The notes under the pieces: generated by a model | The model's database searches: none | Told to the model about the DNA's origin: nothing | The model's input: the letters and a program-made list of their open reading frames with translations, nothing else | Shown: positions 38,611 to 50,324 of the stretch, piece by piece | Layout: every line of letters starts with the position of its first letter | Position numbering within the stretch: the stretch's first letter is position 1 | NCBI GenBank assembly: GCA_012295275.1 | Contig: CM022670.1 | Location: 37,122,189 to 37,186,188 of the forward strand | DNA from: Chrysomallon squamiferum | Taxonomy: Eukaryota; Mollusca; Gastropoda; Neomphalida; Peltospiridae | DNA length: 64,000 nt | Direction: 5' to 3' | Translations under genes and position numbers: made by a program

Positions 38611-39750
38611 GATGCCAAATCAAAGGAATCTTGAACATTTAATTAGCCAAAATAAGTAATTGTCAGGTTATATTTTATCAGATGTTATTGCAGATCAAAG
38701 TAAACCAAATGACTTTATTCAAGTTTAATTAGTAATTAGCTGACTCTGGTTAGCTTTGATGTTAGGTTATATTTTACAAGATGTTTTTAGCAGATCAAAG
38801 TAATCCAAATGTCTTTAATGAAGTTTAATTAGCAATTAGCTCACTCTAGTTAGCTTTGACTAATTTACTGAAATTAGTAATCCAAATTCCTTTAATCAAG
38901 TTTAATGTAACACACTTTGACTAATTTATTGGAATGTTGCTTAAACATCATTCTGAATGGTATATTTGAAGACAAATGCTGATCAGTTATCCGGGAGACA
39001 ATTGAGTTGATACTCTTCTCTTCGTATGTTTTCGTTAAGAACTAGTGTAAAATACTTCGTTACAGAAAATAAGTTAATCGGTAAGGTCGGGTTAGGCCAA
39101 GTCATCAAAGGCAAAATAAGTTTTGTTTTTAAAATTTCAGTTATATATTTATATATATGTAAAGCGTAAGGTGTCTCGTCCCAAATTGGTAATGAAAGGT
39201 TGCAAAGAAGATAAACAAATTTATAATAAAAAACATCTTAATATAATATCGTAGAAGGACTATTCGGAAGTACAAGAATAAATTATGATCTCATTTTAAT
39301 ACAAAAACCAATAATTTTAACGGTTTGGGGTACGTTTGTTAATCTCTCCTTCGTATTTAAGTATAAGAGAATGCATTCCAATACAATGCTTTATTATTAG
39401 AGAGGTTTTACATAGAGGGAGTCCATTTGCGTATCGGATCACCTACGGGACCTGCGGTGCAGGTCATGTACGAACTCGTCTTCAGTTTAGCTTGCCACGT
39501 TCAGCACGAAGCTCATAACGAAAGAGAATCAACAGACAAGTTTACCCTGTCAAAATCTAGGTCCTGTTACTAAATAAAGTTTATTCCGGACTTTAAATCA
39601 TGTACAAGCTACAAATTATGTATTTCTCTCATAGCCTCCGAAATTGAATACAAATATTTAGCAGGTACTTAATTTTGAGTAACAAAGTGTTTGGTGTTAT
39701 CAGCAAATGCTATAGCGATTATCATTGCTGCCGATGTTGATTTTATTTCG

Positions 39751-40704
39751 TTTCATTTATTAATTATTTAGTAATATGTTTTGTTTCTCAAACCTGTCTA
39801 ATATTGTAATACAATGTCTAGCCATGATTACCTTTAAATATAAATATATTTCCGGAATGTTTCTATGTTAACTCCTTATTGCGGTGTTATATATTTATTT
39901 ATTTATGTATTTTACTTTACTACAGTATACAAGATGGCCGATCGGTTGTCGGCAAAAATAATGTTCGTTTCAAATATTTTTAGACTTGTCACCTCTATTT
40001 ATCAGCAATCAAAGAGAATAAAACAATTTAATATTATGTGTTGAATATTTTGAACAAATTGTCAGCACTTGTCGGTCATTAGTGGGACCGCTTTCCTACC
40101 ACTGAACTTTTAGTAAACTTGTGATGAGTTAGAGTTACATGTCTATCCAAATGTCTGAGCCGTTCTCTGACAGAAGACTCTCGGGCGACGTCTCCGAGTG
40201 ATATGCGTTTAGTCACTTCGTTGACATTGACCCGATCTGCATTTTTAATGTACATTTAACTACATTAACTCGTTATTGAATGTTAACGTGCTTGTCAAAT
40301 CGAGAATAAATACATGTCTGTTCTTATCGTTCTATTGTGAAATTCCCAGCTAGAGTGACCTAACGTGTGTGTTGACTTTTGAGATTAATATGTAGTGGAT
40401 GAAGATTTCTTTATCGCAACAAGAATATATGTAAACGTCCATTCGCGAATGGGTACTTTCCTACTTGTGCATCTACTTAGCATAACTAATATACCCAAAA
40501 CACATGTTCGGGTGATTAACATTGTGTTGCCTTATAACATAACCATAGCGCCAGCCTTAGATGTTCTCGAAGATACAGAAATAATAAAAATTCAGCCACA
40601 GTGCATGAATAAATTGACCTGCAAAGATAAAATATAGGCTTACGTGACGAAGGTGTAGCCAATCGTACTCAGGTTACTCGAAAGCGATATTTATTTACCT
40701 TACA
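39751..40704. other. Upstream region of IRG-C
   Basis: No gene. From about 40,040 it is homologous to the upstream regions of all the other IRG copies (24,290, 30,380, 48,720 and 59,510 onward), including TCCAAATGTCTGAGC and TTTAG(T/C)CACTTC, so about 0.7 kb upstream of each promoter has been co-duplicated. Confidence 0.6.
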
Positions 40705-40808
40705 CTCCCGGGGAAAACGTCACGTGGCTGCGATGATAACATTAGATCAATATAAATTATGGTTTCTCAGGACGGTAGATAAAGACATTTGAAAAAGAAA
40801 GGTAAAAG
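40705..40808 (+). promoter_or_regulatory. IRG-C promoter and 5'UTR exon
   Basis: Shared box CTCCCGGGGAAAACGTCACGTGGCTG's first part at 40,705-40,717 (kappaB-like GGGGAAAA), then a perfect E-box CACGTG at 40,721-40,726 and TATA box TATAAATT at 40,751-40,758. The 5'UTR exon ends at 40,808 (AAAAG|GTTAGT). The intron runs to 41,630. Confidence 0.55.
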
Positions 40809-41649
40809 GTTAGTCATTTATTTTACATTACGAATTCTATGTATATTAAAGGATATGTAATTTCCAATATACATGTGTGAATTTCAATGAAGGTTATTCG
40901 GACATCATGACATCATTAAAAAGCTCTTGAATTTCATACTTGCGTCTTTTATAATGGATATAAAACTAGAAGACTCCATGTTCTCTCGGAACACTTTGCG
41001 TCATTAGTTTGAATTTATTAAATTTGCTTGAGTTTAATATTCTTCGAAGTTCAAAAGAAAGTTAAATGGAAGTATTTGAAATACGTACGTACGATTGGGT
41101 CACATAAGACACGATATATACCTCTGTGCATATAACAACTATATTTAGCTAATAAAATTTTACCCGCAGAAGATTTAAAGTATAAATGAGTTAAAAGCCG
41201 TTCAAGTTATTCATGACCTATAAAATTGTTAGTATAATATTTCGCTGGCAACATTTTCCGGAAATTATATTTATCCACTTCTGTTTATGATTGATTGTCT
41301 GGTTGTTACGAGAAAGCTAAGTCAGGCACATTTTTTTTTTATAGACATAAGTATTTAATATACTGAAGTAGAATTGAAAAAGAAAGAGAGAAAAGAAAAC
41401 AAAAAGGAAAAAATAATTATGATGATGATGATGATAACACACACATATATATATAACATGCTTATTCAGTTTGTATGAGTTTGTGTACACATAGGTATAT
41501 ATATCCACACACACACACACACACACACACTGATAAAGCGGTATAACTTGTAATACTTTTTCTTTTCATGATTATGTATTTATTAAAATTGTTGTTGTTT
41601 TTTGGTTTTTTTATTTGTGTTTTTTTGTAGACGGCGTATATTAAAAATA

Positions 41650-42888
41650 ATGTCAGACCAAGACTTCACTATTTTCTCCAATGAACAATTACAGGAGGCC
41701 AAACAACAAACCCAGAAACACGGAGTTTCAGGTTTAGTTGATTATCTAAAACAAAAATCCGATGAGTGGAAATATGTCAGCGTTAATATTGGTATAGTAG
41801 GAGAATCGGCTGTGGGAAAATCCTCATTCATTAACTGTATTCGGGGATTAACAGCAGATGATCCAGGTGGCGCTGCTGTTGGAACTGGTGATACAACAAG
41901 TGAACCGACGAAGTACTGTCATCCTTACAATGAAGAGCTTGCTTTTTGGGACTTACCGGGAGTAGGAACACCAAAATACCCGAGAAATGAAGAGTATCTA
42001 AAGAACATTAACTTTGAAAAATATGATTTTTTCCTTCTCCTGTCTGACAACAGGTTTTCATCCAACGATGTTTGGTTAGCAAGAGAAATTGAAAAGAGAG
42101 GAAAATATTTCTTCTTTGTCCGCACAAAAATTGACGAAGCAATGGAAAATGAACGGGAATTATGTGGAAGCACTTTCTCAGAGGCTGTCGTTCTGGATAA
42201 AATAAATAAAAATTGTGAAGAAAACTTCAAAGCAGCTCAACTGACTAATCGACGGGTGTTTTGCATTTCCAACTATCACAGAGAGATGTGGCAGTTTGAA
42301 GAACTTATGCAAGAACTTCTTGTCGCATTGCCTGACATGAAGAGAAATGCTCTGGTGCTGTCCATTGGTCCTGTGTCAAAACAAGTATTAAAGGAAAAAA
42401 CCAAATTACTTAAAACACAGATTTCCTGGAAGGCCGCCCTTTCTGCTATTGGAGCAGCTGCAGGTTATCTGGTCCCAATACCTGCTGTTGGTGTAGCAGT
42501 GGATATTGGTATACTGGTGGGCGAGATAAATTTTTATCTCAAACAGTATGGGCTTGACGACGAGTCACTAAAACGACTATCGGAACGTACCAACACGACC
42601 GTGGACTACTACGTAAAATCACTTAAATTTGCTTCTGGGATCATTATGAGTAGACAGAGTATTAAAACTTTTGTTATAGACATGATTAAAAAGGAAGCTG
42701 TGAAACAAGCAGAGAAAAGAGTTGCTTCTGAATTTCTTAAATTGATTCCTTTGGTGGGGAGCATTGCGTCAGGCTCAATATCGTTTGGAACTTGCTACTA
42801 CTTTCTAGACAAAACAATCGACGAGTTTGAGACTGACGCGCTGGCTGTTGTTGATGCCGCCATCCGAAAAACACAATTTGAAATCTGA
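41650..42888 (+). CDS. IRG-C: immunity-related GTPase, 412 aa
   Basis: Same IRG family and domain order as IRG-B, starting MSDQDFT at the first ATG after the acceptor at 41,630. An in-frame upstream extension from 41,602 is intronic. P-loop, DLPG and TKID motifs are intact. A 12-bp in-frame deletion in the helical domain shortens VPIPLVGGAVGVAV to VPIPAVGVAV, removing four residues of a Gly/Pro-rich turn that is conserved in the other copies. Other small changes include SEAVV for SAAVV and YLVPIP for SLVPIP. Whether the deletion affects folding or oligomerisation is unknown. It is followed downstream by the intact convergent G-domain-only gene. Confidence 0.92.
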   Translation: MSDQDFTIFSNEQLQEAKQQTQKHGVSGLVDYLKQKSDEWKYVSVNIGIVGESAVGKSSFINCIRGLTADDPGGAAVGTGDTTSEPTKYCHPYNEELAFWDLPGVGTPKYPRNEEYLKNINFEKYDFFLLLSDNRFSSNDVWLAREIEKRGKYFFFVRTKIDEAMENERELCGSTFSEAVVLDKINKNCEENFKAAQLTNRRVFCISNYHREMWQFEELMQELLVALPDMKRNALVLSIGPVSKQVLKEKTKLLKTQISWKAALSAIGAAAGYLVPIPAVGVAVDIGILVGEINFYLKQYGLDDESLKRLSERTNTTVDYYVKSLKFASGIIMSRQSIKTFVIDMIKKEAVKQAEKRVASEFLKLIPLVGSIASGSISFGTCYYFLDKTIDEFETDALAVVDAAIRKTQFEI

Positions 42889-44471
42889 TTCCAGAAAGTG
42901 TTTTTGACAAAAACAGTCATCTCTAGTTATATTGCCGAAACGAATACACAGATTTTAATGATAATGGGGAAAAAACAAACAAAAAAGCGTACACATAATA
43001 TAAAACTTTTAATAGTATAATAGACTGGTCATACTAACATCAGAGTATCAAATGTGTTAATTAATGCCCAGATAAAAAGTTCCACAAATAATAACATATA
43101 TATATATATATTTATTTTACACAAGTATGAACAAGTCAAACTTTTCATGATATACAATTATTTACATTTACACGAATACCCCCAAACACCTTTTATTGTT
43201 GGATAAAAACCTGACCGCAGCTGAATAAAACTAATAACCCAGGACCCTCTGAAGATTTATGACTGCTCTCAGAGTAGAGTACGTTGCTGTCTGTCTGTGT
43301 TAACCCGGTATACGTGGTTGTCTGTTGATACCACTCCTGGTCTTTTAGTCAGAGAGTGGGCAAGACACAAGGTTCCCAATCTGTAATTGCCCTAATTCAA
43401 ACAGCGACTTCTGTAAAATTCTTAGGTGGGCGTAACTCGTCTTCGGCCCCGAAGATTCAAGTATATCTAAATTACTTTACATGCCATCTCGGTTATTCGT
43501 AGGTTGGCTGAATAACTTCCCTTCGGCACATGCCAGTGAATCCTTTGGTAATAACCTGTTCCCCTACAGGTCAGTACATGGACCCTAACCCTGGACCAGA
43601 TGAACCTTACCTCTGTAGCTGTCTGTCGGGGATTCCTCCATCAGAGCAACAAATTAAATTACCCGACCCCTTGCACTACTTGTATTATAACAAAATTAAA
43701 TATTATTTTTTCTTCAACCGGCTGTCCATGCTCACGATGCTGAAGACGATGACATCTTATCGATCTGGCTATTCATGCTGTGGTTCACTTGATTCTGTTG
43801 CTGTTAAAACCGGCAAAAAATAAAAATAAAAAATAAATAAATAAAAACAAATCCAGAGCAGTATTATCTATACTACATTTATATTTTTGTGCTGGCTGGG
43901 TGGGAATTTTTTCCTGTCGTGGCTGAAATGGAGCTCGAATGGAAAAGATCGATTTCTGCTCATGTGACGCTTGTACTGCTTTGACCTGTCAACTAGGGTT
44001 AATTCCCTTTGGCCATTATCTCCCGTGCCACTATCTACTACTAACCACCCAGCTAGTTGTGTTTTTTCCTGGCATTAAATGGGTTTGTAAGGTATTACGA
44101 ATAATCTGTTTTATATTTGACATTTTTAAAAGATGTATCCGAAAATTATCTGAGAAACAGACTATGAATATTAAGATGATAAACATTTCTTAATATACAC
44201 ATTTCAGAGAGGTCTTTTAGGGAGATATAATTTTCTCACAATAATAATAATAATAATAATATAAATAAATAAATAAATAAATAGAAAAATAAAATATTAC
44301 CATCTACAAGGATATGTGTTTATTAAATCCACTGAAAATGCACAGCTGTTCACGACTGTTTCATAACACGTATAGATTATACGTTAGTAGAAAAAACCCA
44401 GAATTGCCTTATATTTGTACTGCAATAACAAAATAATAAAACATTCATACCAAATTTTATTTAAAATTTGT

Positions 44472-44510
<39 letters not shown>

Positions 44511-45524
44511 TTGTATACATAAAATTTGCATAGTATACATAAAATTTCCGTCATTAAATCAGCAGTGAAACATTATATACTCCACAAATATTTGGTGTCT
44601 TAAGAATATTTTAATGTAGTCGCTTTTTATTTTTCGGACCTGAATAAATAATGCTTATATATAAACATATTTCACAATTTTTTCACACAAAAGTACATTT
44701 TGTTGGATCATTATTCACAGCTGTGCTTCTAAATGAAATTTAGAAAAAAATATATTACACACTGCTTTAAAACAATTATAACAAAACGTTCACACACAAA
44801 ACTTTATTCACTTGGTAGCTATGTTTTAAGCCGCTGAATAATGAATTAAAAGACTAAATATAAAAAATATAAAAAATCGCCCAGAAAACAACAACTCAGA
44901 CCTACATTATATTCACTTAATATTTTCAAGTTCATCAAAGCTGATTAAAACTAATAAATATGTCAAAATAGTTAATTGGTTGTGTTTTAATTCCACAAAA
45001 TCACTATTTACCTTTAACAGCTTCAACATTTTGACAATGAAATAAAATAAATGAATATTTATGATTTATTTTAACTACCTGTAATTATATATAAATACAT
45101 TGTTTAAAAAAATTTCATTCATATCCAAATAATTTTGTTTATTTTATTTATTATGTGGAAAAGAGTAAAATAAAGAAGAATTAACAGTGAAAAAAATTAG
45201 ACACACACAAAAAAGAGAAAATGATTGTTTTCTTTCCAAATGTTCAGCTTTCGCAATGACATTTTAATGAAATTCCAGTTTTTTTTCTACACAGTTCATT
45301 ATCACATTTATTGAATATAAACTATTACATTAAAGATTACTGTCATGATTGTCTCAAATTATTGATTTCAGCTTCTCTTCGTTGCAAATAAAAAAGGAGA
45401 ACTGCCATATTGTGCTAATTGTTTTTGACAGTAAGATGTTGCTATTTTCCCCTGAACTGTATGCAGAAATAATATTTAACTGATCTTCTCTTCACTGTAT
45501 ACTGCACCAGTCTCTACGTTTTTG
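42889..45524. other. 3' flanks between IRG-C and the minus-strand gene
   Basis: No gene. Contains the second copy of the co-duplicated block (43,210-44,090). From about 44,230 it matches the 3' flank of the minus-strand genes (34,000-35,230 and 52,400-53,670). The same order recurs after IRG-E. Confidence 0.6.
43210..44090 (+). repeat. Co-duplicated block, possible retroelement fragment (copy 2)
   Basis: Homologous to 27,030-27,890. It has a short extra segment near 43,405-43,450 and a shortened A-rich tract. Confidence 0.5.
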
Positions 45525-46450
45525 TCATTGAGAAAAATACTCGCCTTGTCTCTGAACGTCTCTGTGTGAAGATACTGAGAAACGAGCACCTTCTTTGGTA
45601 AGTATTGGCAGATTTGGAAAGTCATACTTTTCTGCTTTTAATGAATCAACAAAGTAAACTGGTGCATCAGGAAAACTCTCTTGAATCTGTTTTGTAATTT
45701 TGTCCTTTACGCTTTTTTCACTGAATGTCCTCGGATGAGCCCTTTCCTCGTTCCTCAGTTCATTAAAAAACTTTGTCCTTACATAGAAATATCTCTTTCC
45801 CTGCTTAGCTATTTCATTGTGAAGCAGAACCTCAAACTCATTTATCTTGCTGCAGGAAAGTAGAAGATAGAAATCATAATTCTTAAAATTAATTTTCTTT
45901 ATGTAACCTTCGTCATCTCTAAACCTCTGAGTGGCAAATCCAGGAACATCCCACAAAACGACGTCAATGCCAGGTACACTGTAGGGCTCTGGATCTTTAG
46001 TGCACTCAATAACATCAGTTTTGGCAGCATATTCATCTTTGTGTGGAAATCCAAAGAAAGCATTTATAAAAGTTGATTTTCCAGAGCCACTTTTTCCTAT
46101 GACTCCAACATTATAGAGTCTGAAAGAAAGCAAGAATTGAATAATCTGTTACAATAATTTTAACATACAGCAATAAAAGATGGAGATGAAGAATATGAAT
46201 GAATGAATGAATAAATAAACACACAAAGAAACGAATTATATTTTTTATATTCTATACTTTTCGTTTTCAGAATTAATCGTCATAACGTTTTTACCCAGTT
46301 TCATCAATTTCTAATAATATTATATCTATATTTCATAATAATGTGAAATACAGATCAATTATTACTGTATATATTATATCCGAAAATTAAATGAGAAAAA
46401 CACTAAGAATATAAAAAAAAAATAGACAAAAATTAAATGGTAAACATATC

Positions 46451-46491
<41 letters not shown>

Positions 46492-46896
46492 TTTTCAGAA
46501 GGGACTTTTGGGGAGGAAATAATGGAATTGTTTATAGAAAGTGTTACTTCACAAATAACTTTTCTTGGAAACACTTCCACAATTCCGCCATTAACTGAAT
46601 CAGTTAAAATTCATTTGAAACTTCATTTAATAATAAGTGAATAAAATATTAAATGGAGTTTCAGTTGAACTATATATAACTTTTGTAAGTGTAAGTGTTA
46701 TTCCTTTTTACTTCCTCCTATACTACTGACAATTTCGAAAAATGAATGTTACGATATACACTGGCATAGGCAGAAACAATGGCATAATTATAGCTCCAAG
46801 TTATTTTCTTTACAAACAAAAACTCGTAATATAATACCAAAACTGTCTTCTAGTTTACCTTTCCTTTTCGAATGTTCGTCTTGCAGCTTCAGCCAT
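45525..46896 (-). CDS. G-domain-only IRG relative, copy 2 (intact, 210 aa)
   Basis: Exon 1 46,896-46,859 (38 nt) and exon 2 46,119-45,525 join in phase (AG|A) to 633 nt. The N-terminus is MAEAARRTFEKER. P-loop GKSGSGKS is at 21-28, G3 DVPG at 70-73, and the body shares NFKNYDFYLLLS and RYFYVRTK with the full-length IRGs (NFEKYDFFLLLS, KYFFFVRTK). G4 is TKFF (128-131): the Asp that reads the guanine base in NKxD/TKxD is missing in all three copies, so it is an old trait. The protein stops after the G domain (SLKAEKYDFPNL and a short tail) and lacks the 170-residue helical domain and the N-terminal helices of IRGs. It may be a nucleotide-promiscuous or catalytically altered IRG partner. It is convergent with IRG-C and divergent from IRG-D. 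Confidence 0.85.
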
Positions 46897-47349
46897 GATT
46901 GTTTTTATTTTTCAAGGGAAGTAACTTCGACACTGGCGAATGGACGAAGCCAGTATATTTATTTTTACGAATCATGAAGATTAAACCTAATTATATGAAG
47001 TAGGTAAATATCTGCGAATGTACCGAACGGATAATATTATAAAATCCTTTCTAAATCCTGAACATCTCATTACTAATAATCTTCGTTGCCGTTAGAAATT
47101 CGATTACAAATTTAGTGATTCTGGAAATCCCCGTTATTACTGGGACTATGTGACGTATGTCACGTACTTCTCGCATCAGTGTTTATAGCAATTTTTCAGA
47201 AAGAAATCTGACATTATATCATGTGAAAATACCTTATGAGCGGAACGAAGTACAGATTGAATATGAGAAAATTTTACAAAATATAATTTTCCTGTAACAT
47301 ATATCATCAAAAAAAAAAAAAAAAAAAAGTAAAAGAAAAATCCGGATTA
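46897..47349. other. 5' flank of the copy-2 minus-strand gene
   Basis: Conserved with 36,639-37,100 and probably contains the promoter (GTGACGTATGTCACGTA near 47,150-47,166). No coding potential seen. Confidence 0.5.
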
Positions 47350-48410
47350 AATGATACACATAGTTTTCGAAGGCACATTTTGGATGACAACACTTTGACT
47401 CAATGAACTCCATCTTGTAGAATGTAATATTTTTGCTACATGGCATGACCGTGTATATTATTTCATTCGTCTCACTGACAGACAACTTGCCAAATCAAAG
47501 GAACCTTTAACATTTAATTAGCCTGAATAAATAATTAGCTGACTCTAGTTAGCTTTGATGTTAGGTCATATTTTATAAGATGTTTTAGCAGATCAAAGTA
47601 ATAGAAATGTCTATAATCAAGTTTAATTAGCAATTAGCTTTGACCAATTTACTGGAATTAGTAATCCAAATTCCCTTAATCAAGTTTGATGTAATACACT
47701 TTGACTAATTTATTGGAATGTTGCTTAAACATCATTCTGAATTGTATACTTGAAGAAAAATGCTGATCAGTTATCCGGGAGACAATTGAGTTGATACTCT
47801 TCTCTTCGTATGTTTTCGTTAAGAACTAGTGTAAAATACTTCGTTACAGAAAATAAGGTAATCGGTAAGGTCGGGTTAGGCCAAGTCATCAAAGGCAAAA
47901 TAAGATTTCGTTTTAATTCATCAGTTATATATTTATATATATGTAAAGCGTCAGGTGTCTTGTCCCAAATTGGAAATGAAAAGTTTCAAAGATGATAAAC
48001 AAACTTATAATCTCGTCCCACATTTAATTATAAGAGAATGCATTCAAATACAATGCTTTATTATTTGAGAGGCTTTGCAGAGATGGAGTCCATTTGCGTA
48101 TCGGGTCACATACGGGACATACGGTGCAGGTCATGTACGAACTCGTCTTCAGTTTAGCTTGCCACGTTCAGCACAAAGCTCGTAAGTAAAGAAAATCAAC
48201 AGACAAGTTTACCGTGTCAAAATATACGTCGTGTGACTAAGATAAGTTTATTCCGGACTTTAAATCATGTACAAGCTACAAATTATCTATTTTTCTCATA
48301 GCCTCCCAAATTTCATAGAAATATTTAGTAGGTACTTAATTTTGAGTAACAAAGTGTTTGGTGTTGTCAGCAAATGCTATAGCGATTATCATTGATACAG
48401 ATGTTTATTT
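47350..48410. mobile_element. Internally deleted MULE remnant in the IRG-D unit
   Basis: The FLYWCH N-terminal piece (minus strand, to about 47,485), the tandem units and the right inverted repeat (about 48,190-48,400) are kept. Relative to the IRG-C unit about 1.4 kb is missing: sequence after TCCGGATTAAATGA jumps to ACACATA.TTTTCGAAGGC, which removes the left repeat and the transposase C-terminus. Confidence 0.6.
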
Positions 48411-49324
48411 TATTTCGTTTCATTTAGTAATTATTTAATAATATGTTTTGTTTCTCAAATCTGTCTAATATTGTAATTCAAAGTCTCGCCATGATTACAT
48501 TCAAATGTGGGACTAAAAATATATTTCCGCAATGTCTCTATGTTAACTCCCTATTGCGGCATTATATATTTATTTATTTATCGATTTTACTTTGCTACAA
48601 TGTACAAGATGGTCGATCGGTCGTTTGCAGAAATAATTTGTCGTTTCAAACACTTTTAGAATGATCACCTCTATTTACCATTAATGAAAGAGAATACAAA
48701 ATTTTTATATTATTTGTCGAATATTTTGAACAAATTGTCAGCACTTGTCGGTTATTAGTGGGACCGCATTCCTACGGCTGTACTTTTAGTAGACTTCTGA
48801 TGAGTTAGAGTTACAAGTCGATCCAAATGTCTGAGCCGTTCTCTGCCAGAAGACTCCCGGGCGAAGTCTCCGGGTGATATGCGTTTAGTCACTTCGTTGA
48901 GATAGACGCGAACTGCATTTTTCATGTACATTTAATTATATTCACCAGATATTGAATGTTCATGTTTATTGTCAAATCGAGAATAAATACAGGTCTCTTC
49001 TTATCGTTCTATTTTGAAATTCCCAGCTACAGTCACCTAACGCGTGTGTTCACTTTTGAGATTAATGTATAGTGGATCAAGATTTCTTTATCGCAATAGG
49101 AAAATATGTACACATACATTGGCGAATGGGTACTCTACTACTTGTGCATTTACTGAGCATATTGTTTTGATTTTCAACGAAACGATGGCGCCCGCCTTAG
49201 ATGTTCTCGAAGGTACAGAAATAATAATAATACAGCCACAGTGCATGAATAAATTGACCTGCAAAGATAAAATATTGGCTTACGTGACGAAGGTGTAGCC
49301 AATCGTACATTTATTTACATTACA
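48411..49324. other. Upstream region of IRG-D
   Basis: No gene. About 48,715 onward is homologous to the upstream DNA of the other IRG copies. Confidence 0.55.
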
Positions 49325-49451
49325 CTCCCGGAGAAATAGTCACGAGGCTGCAATGATATCAGTAGATGTATATAAATTTAGAACTTTCATAAGTCATACA
49401 GTTGGACCTCTGAGGACGCTAGAGAAAGACATCTGAAAAAGAAAGGAAAAG
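49325..49451 (+). promoter_or_regulatory. IRG-D promoter and 5'UTR exon
   Basis: Shared box CTCCCGGAGAAATAGTCACG (the E-box is altered to CACGAG), and TATA box TATATAAATT at 49,369-49,378. The 5'UTR exon ends at 49,451 (AAAAG|GTTAGT). The intron runs to 50,305 (TTTTTTGCAG). Confidence 0.55.
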
Positions 49452-50183
49452 GTTAGTCTTTTATTTTAAATTACGAATTGTATATATATTAAAGGATATG
49501 TAATTTCCAATATAAATGTGTGAATTTGAATGATGTTATTCGGACATCATGACATCATTAAAAAACCCTTTAATTTCATACTTCCGTCTTTTATAATGGA
49601 TATGAAACTAGAAGACGCCATGTTGTCTGGGAACACTTTGCGTCATTAGTTTGAATTTATTAAATTTACTTGACTTTAATATTCTTCGAAGTTCAAAAGA
49701 AAGTTAAATGGAAGTATTTGAAATACGTACGTACGATTGTGTTACATAAGACAGGAGATATACCTCTGTGCATATAACAACTATATTTACCTAATAAAAT
49801 TTTACCCGCAGAAGATTTAAAGTATGAATGAGTTAAAAGCCGTTGGAATTATTTATGACCTATAAAATTGTTAGTATAATATTTCGCTGGCAACATTTTC
49901 CGGACATTATCTTTATCCACTTCTGTTTAATGATTGATTGTCCAGTTGTTACGAGAAAACCAAGTCAGGCACATTTTTTTTATATCATAAATATTTAATA
50001 TACTGAAGTAGAATTGAAAAAGAAAGAGAGAAAAGAAAACAAAAAGGAAAAAATATTTATAATGATGATGATGATGATAATGATAACACACACACACAGA
50101 CATATATATATCTATATATATATAAAACATGCTTATTCAGTTTGTATGAGTTTGTGTATATATAGGTAGATATATCCATACAT

Positions 50184-50184
<1 letters not shown>

Positions 50185-50219
<35 letters not shown>
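50185..50219. repeat. (CA)n microsatellite in IRG-D 5'UTR intron
   Basis: About 17 units. Similar shorter runs occur at the same place in IRG-B and IRG-C. Confidence 0.93.
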
Positions 50220-50221
<2 letters not shown>

Positions 50222-50324
50222 AATAAGCGGTATAACTTGTAATTCTTTAACTCTTTATGATTATTTATTTATTAAAATTATTTTTTATTTATTTATTTTT
50301 TGCAGACTTCGTATATTAAAAATA

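Larger units (their letters stand above)
37536..39750 (-). mobile_element. Decayed MULE (Mutator-like) DNA transposon with long inverted repeats
   Basis: Left repeat about 37,536-37,760 and right repeat about 39,525-39,750 are inverted copies of each other (about 225 bp). Outer ends are ACATCCGCAGCAATGAT and its complement; shared words include the complement of GACTTTAAATCATGTACAAG. Long terminal inverted repeats are typical of MULEs, and the interior carries a FLYWCH/MULE-transposase relic on the minus strand. Imperfect tandem units of about 105 bp lie at 38,660-38,930. The exact ends and the target duplication were not resolved. Confidence 0.6.

Noticed and set aside
41602-41649. Upstream extension of IRG-C (and TTG extensions of IRG-A and IRG-E)
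   Set aside because: These codons lie in the 5'UTR intron or before the first ATG after a strong acceptor. The common start MS(D)(Q/E)D is shared by all five copies.
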